This document shows positions 1 through 64,000 of a stretch of 64,000 nucleotides of DNA, one piece after another. The stretch is from Valencia hispanica. Lineage: Eukaryota; Chordata; Actinopteri; Cyprinodontiformes; Valenciidae. The notes below the pieces were generated by a model, which was not told where the DNA came from, did not search any database, and saw nothing but the letters and a program-made list of their open reading frames with translations. The position numbers and the translations under genes were made by a program. The stretch is taken from the NCBI GenBank assembly GCA_963556495.2, contig OY747709.1, positions 14,958,400 to 15,022,399 of the forward strand, read 5' to 3'. Numbering within the stretch: the first letter of the stretch is position 1; the number at the start of each line of letters is the position of its first letter.

Positions 1-3000
1 GTCAGCAAAATACCCATTTCCAGCCGTACGTTTCCAGCCGCTAGCTTAGCTTACCAGCGGCTAACTGACGGAGAACACCGCCTACTCGTGAACGTGCATA
101 TTTGAGTACAAACATGTGTCATTCCGTCACGGCACGCACTCCCTCACAAGCGCTCCCTGGCAGTTCTGTTCTGAGCTGTAACAAGTAACAAAATAAATGG
201 AATTGCAACCCCTACATGCCACCGCGGCAAAAGTACTAGAGTCAATCGCATTGTCAGGACATGAAAAAAATTACTATACATTATAAAATGGCTTTGTTTA
301 AACAAATATATTACATGATGCAGCTTTAAATAATAAAAAAAAATTACTGTTTGGTGAGCAGTAAACAAAGAATCTTCAGTTTTGGAATAAATTATGTTAT
401 TTTTTTATGAATAAAGTAATATAAGCAGGTGTAGCCAAAGCATAGACAGATAGATTATGCTTCTTGAAAATGAATTATGTTAATGTTTACACATCTTTTT
501 AAAAAGACTTGTGTCCATATTTGAGAAAAAACATGTTTAAATCAGTTTAGAGTTGTATTGATATCTAGACCAGTGTTTTTCAACCCTGTTCCTCAAGGCA
601 TGTTCAGATGATTCAGTTCAGCAAAAGCCTGTCAATCAGCCATCAATTGAAATCAACTGTGCTGAAGCAGGGAAACCCCTTCAACAGAGGTTCCCAAGTC
701 CAGTCTACTAGAGTACAGGTGTCAAACTCTAGTCCTCAAGGACCAGTGTCCTGGAACTTTTAGACATGTCTCTGTTTCAACACACTTGGATCAAATAATT
801 AGGTCACCCCATAGAACCCAACTGCCTGCTGAGGAGGCAATTGATTCAAGAACACATCTAAAGGTTGCAGAACACCGGCCCTTGAGAACTGAAGTTTGAC
901 ACCTGTGCTCCAGAGCTACCGGCCTGTAACTTTTAGATGCATCTCTTCTCCAACACACCTGACTCAAATGAATGGCTCGTTACTAGGCCACTGGAGAACT
1001 GAATGACATGCGCAGCTGTTGGTAAAATTATCTGCCATCAACGAAAATTCCCCCGACTTGCATCTCATAAGATGTACGGCAGGGGTCTCCAACTCCAGTC
1101 CTCAAGAGCTACTGCCCTGCAACTTTTAAATACATCTGTTTTTCAACACAGCTGAATCAAATGAGTATATGAACTCTTCAGCATGCAGTCAAGTTTGGCA
1201 GAGGCCTGGTAACAAGCCAATATTTATTGAAAGTGAAGACAAGGATCTTGTCTAATGACAATTTTTTTTCTTTCTTTCTTTGTTCCATAAGCGTCCTTCA
1301 GTTGTGGAAATTCTATGCAGATATTGCACCGAATCCCTGGAAAACTGTTAAAACTAGGGTTTTTATTGCCTTTATAGTTAGAAAATACTGTCAGATTTAT
1401 ACAATATTTGACCAAAGTTATTAGGATCCAGGTTGCATACCCCTGGTCTAACAGAGAACAATAACTGGAGCCCACAACATAGACGGCCAGTTTTCTGTTG
1501 CCTTTATTTCATTCACAACATTTGCCCCTTTTAGAGACCAGCATAAGTGACAACCCAGGAATGATCTCATTCTCATCTCACTTGTATCTCACTTTCTTGA
1601 AAATGACCAAGAAAAAAAAACTAGTTTTACTCAATCTTCCAATTAAAACACTCAAACATTGAGTTAGCGGGCTGCCATCGCCTTTGAAGTAGCAATTCAG
1701 TTTAGTTTGAGTATTTTTTTTTACTTGACCTCTAAACTTGAGAAATTCTAGAAGAACTTTCATCTTAACAAGAAGTATGTTTTGCCTTATTTGACTTGAA
1801 CTGAGCTGGATTCCTATTAAACTGAACTGGATAAAACAGGGTCAATGTTTGGTTTAATTGGATAGCTATTATTTTTGTCAATGAAAATTATGAAAAAACA
1901 CAATGAACTCGTTTTAAATGATGGCTTATAATCCTATAAGCTTTGAACAATGAACAGAGTCTGATTTATTCACAGTGACCTTTCATTTGTATTTGCTTTG
2001 ACTTGCCAATTCTAAAAGGTTTGCCTCCGTATGTAGACACTTTGCATCCCCAGCTCGTTAGCCAGACATTGTGGCCAGACACTGCATTTTCTTCTGTCTG
2101 TATATCTGTGTATCGCGCTAAGATACACAATATCCACTGAAGTACAGCATTAAGACACCTTTAGAAAAAATTTAATTCAAGAGTTGAACCACTTCCAAGG
2201 GCACATGTATAAAACAAGCCACCCAGACATGCAGACTGCTTCTACAAACGTGTTTAAGAATGAGTCGTTCTCAGTTTTCACTGTTCAGAGTTCCGTGAAT
2301 TAAAGTGTGGTACTGTAATAGAGTTAAGTTCCATTACAAGGAACAAGATCAAGATTAGACTAGATTAAGAATTGGATGTCAATAATGTACAGGTGCGTCT
2401 AAAGACAAATTTCTGTGTACTTTTGCAAGGGTGTAACAAAACTATCAAAGACGGCTGCTGTAGAGTGAAGTGTCACACAGTTATTGTATGAATCTTTAAC
2501 TTAAGGTTCTTTCTTAATCCACTCAAAATGGGGCAAATTTTGATGACATCAAACAATGTCTTTTTCTTCAGTAAACCTCTGCTGTTGTAAACTAAGAGGC
2601 TGTGCACCAGACCCAGGCAAATTAATGCACAAGAGGGTGCACAAGTGCATATTTTCCTTTGAGAGTAGAATATAGTTGTCTGCTATGTGTGCAGCTGTTA
2701 CTCTTATCTGTGTGAATACTTTTGTATGTAAAAAGTGTATGATTCCTGCCTTTATTCTTAACGTTACTATAACCTGAAGGCTTGTCCCAAGTTGTGCTAA
2801 TACCATGGGTTCTACCTATAGTAGTGAACTCCATACACAAAGTGCTGAGAGAGGCCAGGAGAACAACTTTGAAATAGTGTCTCGCTTTTAATGTTTTTTT
2901 TTTTGTGAGCTCAAATTTATTCAAGTTCTTCTGGAGGATTAACCTGGAGAAAACTGAGCTGCATGTTTTTGACTATTCTTTAACATTGCGGTAAAAAAGT

Positions 3001-3170
3001 GCTTATTGTCCCATAAAGGTCACTTCCATCATATTCACTAAAAAAGTACCAACAACGTTTTGTTTACTAATCTAAATAATCAGTCAAAAGCATGCACACT
3101 AACTTCCTCTCATGAGCACCTCAATGCTCTTTATTACCCAGTTAGACTCTATTTTGAGTTGTTTTCTTAC
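1..3170. other. kcnq2 intron sequence downstream of exon 10
   Basis: No kcnq2 exon for helix B or later was found here on the minus strand. A cluster of hAT-type miniature elements fills about 545-1220. The remainder (1-540 and 1220-3170) is AT-rich sequence in which I recognise nothing. Confidence 0.6.
545..1220. mobile_element. cluster of hAT-like miniature elements (MITEs)
   Basis: At least four related pieces occur in a row. The clearest is 716-905, a 190-bp element beginning CAGGTGTCAAACTCTAGTCC and ending with the inverted form (TGACACCTG); its two arms align for over 60 bases. Others lie near 545-665, 905-990 and 1080-1215 (CAGGGGTCTCCAACTCCAGT). The CAGGxGT ends fit the hAT superfamily, but no target duplication was found. 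Confidence 0.6.
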
Positions 3171-28208
<25,038 letters not shown>

Positions 28209-28340
28209 CCTAAAGTCGAGACGACTCTGAGGAGGAGCTGTCGGTGCCCTTGCCGCGGGGATGCATCACCGGCGCTGAGGGGTGTGTGCTGCTGCTGCTG
28301 CTGATGCTGCTGGATGCTGCTGGATGCTGCTGGATGCAGT
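28209..28340 (-). promoter_or_regulatory. kcnq2: kcnq2 5' leader with CAG-rich repeat and upstream ORF
   Basis: The GC-rich leader directly upstream of the start codon holds an upstream ORF of 18 codons (ATG at 28266-28264, TAG at 28212-28210) that stops one base before the main ATG. Further upstream, about 28283-28338, are repeated CAG triplets and a 12-base unit (on the plus strand CTGCTGGATG). The transcription start cannot be located from sequence alone, so how much of this is transcribed is inferred. Confidence 0.5.
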
Positions 28341-28341
28341 C

Positions 28342-29809
28342 CGCGCCGGTCCCTGTAGAAAACCTACCGCTACAACGAGGCTAAAATACAGTGCGCATCC
28401 TGTCTACTTATCTCCCCTTCTGGAAACCTGACATCCACGAGGGGGGGGGGGGGGGTGTAGCACACATGAATTACACTCCGATCATCAGGAAACTAGAAGT
28501 AATGGATGACTAAGGCATGCACTGAGATGTTCATTCAAACTCAACATGCAGATCAGGCTTTCTGTTGTAGTCGCTGCTGTCAAAAACCTCACAAGTTGCC
28601 AACTCGAGGGAGAAAAGCGGATCGTTAATGTATTTTAGTGAAAAGCAGCTTCTCTGGTCTTAGAATAAAAAAAACACCCTGATATAAGACTCGATTCTCC
28701 CCACTCAACTTCAGCCCAGGAGAGCAGTCACAATGAAAGCTTTTATTGGGTGATGCACGTCTATGCAATATTCATAGGTGGAGCCTTCTACACTATGAGA
28801 AATGGATACTGAAGGTTATATGTCTAGATAAATTACGATTGGATTTCACTGGAAACAAGAACGAGGGGAAACATCCCTGCAAACGCCTAAAATTGTGTCA
28901 TCTTCAACCAGAAAAACAGCACCAAATTTTCCCATCTTGTCACAACAAACTTCTTTTATCCATTTTATTGGGACTCAAGAGTCATCCAGTTATTCTTGGT
29001 AAATAAAATATAGCAGATGGGTACAAAATTGTGAAGGGGGGGGGGGGGGGGGGGGGAAATTTTGCTTTTTATTTTTGTTTGTTTTTTGCTCTGATCTAAA
29101 CAAGTCTGGCTTCATGTCCTGCTGTGAGCTTCCAAACCTGTCTCTGCATTTCGCTTTTCTTTCAGGATAGCCCTGTACTTGCCTCCATTCCCCTTTCTAT
29201 CAAATCTGACCAACTTCCCTGCCCATGATAGTGCCATGTTTATGGTTTCCTTCTTGCCACTTTTTGTTGAGTACACAAACAGTGTTTGTCATGTTGACAG
29301 ATACTCTCCTCGGTAAGAAGGTGTGGATCTCTGGAGCTTTTGATAATTATGTGCTACTTTGTGTCGGTCTACCACAGAAAATCCCAATAAGATAGATACA
29401 AGTGTTCGTACTAACACAAGAAATGGGAAATTTTACAGTAAAATAATTTTAAAGACACATTCCAGGTTTAGGACACTGTTTCACAATCAGCTGCAAAATG
29501 ATTTTTAAAAAATATGAAAAATGTATAGTGTGAATTAGACACTGGCATCAACATGCAGGGGTGAAAGAAGAAACCACGTTCGAGGTCCAGCAGCACTTAC
29601 CATCTGACGATACAGTTAGTGTGGGGAATTAGATGTAATGATCTTGAGTTCATTCCCTTTAGAGCTACAGGAATGTGTATTGGTTTAAGGGCAAAACATG
29701 AATGGGTGTGGGACACTGTTGAACAAAAAGCACAGCATAAATGGTCTTAAAACGGAGATAAAGCTGCTCCACTAAAAATAAAAGCACCACAATCATGACG
29801 AGAACATTT
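28342..29809. other. intergenic gap between prex1 and kcnq2
   Basis: The gap must hold the kcnq2 promoter. I see poly-G runs at 28441-28455 and 29034-29056 and a Tc1 terminal-repeat remnant near 29330-29410. No clear TATA box or other gene is visible. Confidence 0.5.
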
Positions 29810-31759
29810 TATTTACTAACTTGTTAAGATTTCATTTACAATAATTTTAGAAAGATTGAACAAAAAGAATATCTTTGTACAGTTATTTCCAAGCAACATA
29901 ACATTGCAGATAAAGTATATATACAAAAGTAAACATTAGAATTAGACAAAGCGTTTGTCCAGTTACACCAACATGCTGCACTCATTAGCTAACCTGAACT
30001 GGCAACGGCGAGTTAATGATGTGACAACAGATATTTATTTTTACTCTGCTCAGGTACAGAGCCGGGATTATATGAAAAACAAAATATGCTGATACAAATA
30101 CCTTCAAGTCTTGTATGTAAACTGAAGGATGAATCAAGCTGCAGGTGAAAGGCGAGATTATAACAACATGCCAATATGGAACCAGGATGCTTTCAAGTAA
30201 GCGGGAATCTGTGTAATGAATGCAGCATATCATGGGAGATTCTGGATGTGCGCGTAGAACATTTTAAACAGTCAAAAACAAGCTGCGGATGAGGTTATGC
30301 TGGAGGCAGACAGGCAGCGTCTCTTCAAATGCACACTCACCAATACAAAATATGTTTTCACACACTATATTATTTCCATGAAAATATTCCAATATAATTT
30401 ATAACATTATTCTGCCGCTGTAACACCTGAATGGTTTTCTGTTCAGTCAATGTTATGCATTTATATACAATGAAATAAAATCTCCAGTAAACTAATGTTA
30501 CTGTGTTTCGATTCCTCGAAACGATCCCTTTTGTTTGTGTCGCCCTAAAACTGATTACAGTACTTTGTGCTAACACAGAATGGACCAATCACTGTGCTTC
30601 TTTCAGAACACCTACGCTAAAATGGGACAAAAACATAAAAGCCAATTTAAAAGTCAGATTTCAGAAAACACGAGGCAAACTTTCAAAACAAGCACATTTG
30701 GATTAATATATTAAGCTTTTAAGTGATTTAGAAACTTTTTGACTTGGTTTCTTTGTTTTACCTTGTCCTGATTTGCATTAGCTAGCTTTAGATCCTCCAT
30801 CCCTTACATGCCCTGATTATTAATGAAACAATTATTGACATAATTGAATTCCATACAATTAAATAAAATGAAACACACGAGCAGGTACAGGTAAAAAAAA
30901 AATGGCATGCCATTGGTCTTTTAAATACTGATCAATACGTAGGCTGGAATGCTTTTAGACTCTTTAATACCTGATACAGAGTAAGTAAGCAATGAAAAAA
31001 AAAACGCTCCTTCTGGACACAATAAATAGCTATCCTTCATTTTGTGCAGTAATACAGTACTTACACTAAACCTACAGTAATTGCACTGTCACCACATGCA
31101 ACGGGCTGGAAAGAAAAAAACAAACAGCCCTACCCCCCTCTGCCATCTTTTTAATCAGGCCCCTCAGACCCTACTTCCATCTCTCTGTCTGTCTTTTTGA
31201 CTTTCAGCCTCTACCAGCATACCAAAATGTTCTTCTTCACTTGTGGTCCGAACTCTGAACCCTGGGGAACACCGGAGCGTGCAGACAGACTGAGGCAGCT
31301 CTCTGGAGTTTGCAGTCCAAGGCAAAGTGGGTAAGATCGTTATTTAAGACGTTGGTCAAATACAGGTAGTTTGGTTAATCCAGTTAACAAAACAAGCTCA
31401 TTCATGAGCACATTCACTGAGAATGTTGCCTTCTCACCATTTGTTAAGTAATTAGGGTGAGTTTTATGTCAAAAGACAGCCAACTTAATAATACCTTCTG
31501 GGAGCATCTCCAAGTACACATGAGCAGTCATGAGCCTCATGCCGTAAGAGTTCTGCTTTAGTTGGTCATTAGTCCCTTGTATTGTTTGTCTGAACAGTCT
31601 TTCTTAGCTTGTACTGAAGACACTGGGTTGGTCCTTGTTTTTACTGGCAGTGTCAAATTGAGAGGAAGAGATGAGAATAAAACCCATCTTCCCTTAATAT
31701 CCTCCACTTCCGCATTCACCTCCCTCCCCCACCCTGTGATAAGATTTTCCAAAGAACTC
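29810..31759 (-). other. prex1: probable prex1 3' UTR
   Basis: This stretch has no coding exon. It follows the prex1 stop directly and is AT-rich and free of recognisable transposons. AATAAA signals on the minus strand occur at about 30023-30028 and 29809-29815; the latter is followed by a GT-rich segment, so the transcript may end near 29790. This is inference without transcript data. Confidence 0.35.
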
Positions 31760-63212
<31,453 letters not shown>

Positions 63213-64000
63213 CTGGGAGGACAGACGGACAGATGGGAGACAGAAGGCTCTTATTTATGGCTTGCAGCTTGCCTCAGTGTCTTCCAAAGCGGTGTTCAGA
63301 AGGTAGGAGTTTCAGATGATAACCACATTTAGATTACAAATTGCCCGCCACAGCAAGACCTCAGCTGTTTTTCCTCCGTGTGACTCAACTTCTAGCCCAA
63401 CCCGTGTGGATTACCCAGAATAAAGACCATGTTCAGCATATTGTGCCTCCAAGGAGCAGAGCAGAACCAAACAAATTAAACGAGAGTCAAAAATCAAAGA
63501 GTGCACTCGTTGAAACCGTCACAATCTGCTCAGTCTTGTCATGTATTTTCCAGCGTGAGCATGACTAAAGCAGGTATAGAAGGTAGATAGATTATTATGT
63601 TTTTATACAGGAAGTTCATATCAAGCTCCCCCAGTTTTACAAATCAGAATCAAGACATGCACGACATCGCTCGTTTGTGTCTATGACCTTTGGCGGGCCA
63701 AGTTAACCTTTACATACCATCTTTTAAGCAAGACTGAATAATATGTAACAATGCAGTAACAGTTGCGCAAACATGTACACGCTTCCAGGCTGTCAAGCAG
63801 TCATATATCCACCTCTATGACCTATTCATACAGCACCGTCGCCTGCTGCATGTCATTTAATGCAGTCATCTTTCACATCTTCAGTCACGTTGTCAGAATA
63901 ATGCCGCCTCTGTCTGTGCACTGTGTGAGCCCAGTGTCCTGGGCACTGATCCGGGTTGGGGTGGCCCCGGCCTAGCAAGATGCCCCGACTCTGGATTGTA
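63213..64000. other. prex1 intron upstream of the first exon in the window
   Basis: No further prex1 exon was found on the minus strand; the PDZ1 start and DEP exons should be beyond base 64000. No repeat recognised. Confidence 0.6.

Overview
The window is vertebrate nuclear DNA, almost certainly from a teleost fish. Compact GT-AG exons of well-known vertebrate genes lie in AT-rich introns full of fish-type repeats: Tc1-like transposons, hAT elements, LINE tails, and GATA and TA microsatellites. It holds parts of two protein-coding genes, both on the minus strand and in head-to-tail order. No operon, CRISPR array, phage or bacterial gene is present, and I found no tRNA or rRNA gene.

Region 1 (about 1-28,450) carries the 5' part of a KCNQ2-type voltage-gated potassium channel gene. 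Ten exons can be placed (28,208 down to 3,171). They keep one continuous reading frame of 450 codons, from the start Met through S1-S6, the GYGD pore filter, calmodulin-binding helix A and part of the cytoplasmic C-terminus. The helix B-D and tail exons are not found and must lie beyond base 1. The first intron is 11.6 kb. The intron between exons 6 and 7 holds three Tc1-like transposons nested one inside another.

Region 2 (about 28,450-31,760) is the short gap between the genes. It includes the probable 3' UTR of the upstream gene.

Region 3 (31,760-64,000) carries the 3' part of a PREX1-type gene (PIP3- and Gbeta-gamma-dependent Rac guanine-nucleotide exchange factor). Twenty-three exons (63,212 down to 31,760) form one frame of 1,014 codons plus a stop. 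They encode the end of PDZ1, PDZ2, the linker and the whole inositol-polyphosphate-4-phosphatase-like domain. The DH, PH and DEP exons lie beyond base 64,000.

The two proteins are not known to share a pathway; their adjacency is a matter of synteny, since human KCNQ2 and PREX1 are both on 20q13. Exon borders were set by hand from splice signals, reading-frame phase and similarity to the human proteins as I remember them, so single-base errors are possible but the phases agree throughout. I found no new biological system. The most notable points are a KCNQ2 upstream ORF that stops one base before the start codon, unusual pore and S6 residues in the channel, the triple Tc1 nest, a hAT element with an exact 8-bp target duplication inside a Tc1 relic, and an alternative PREX1 C-terminus.
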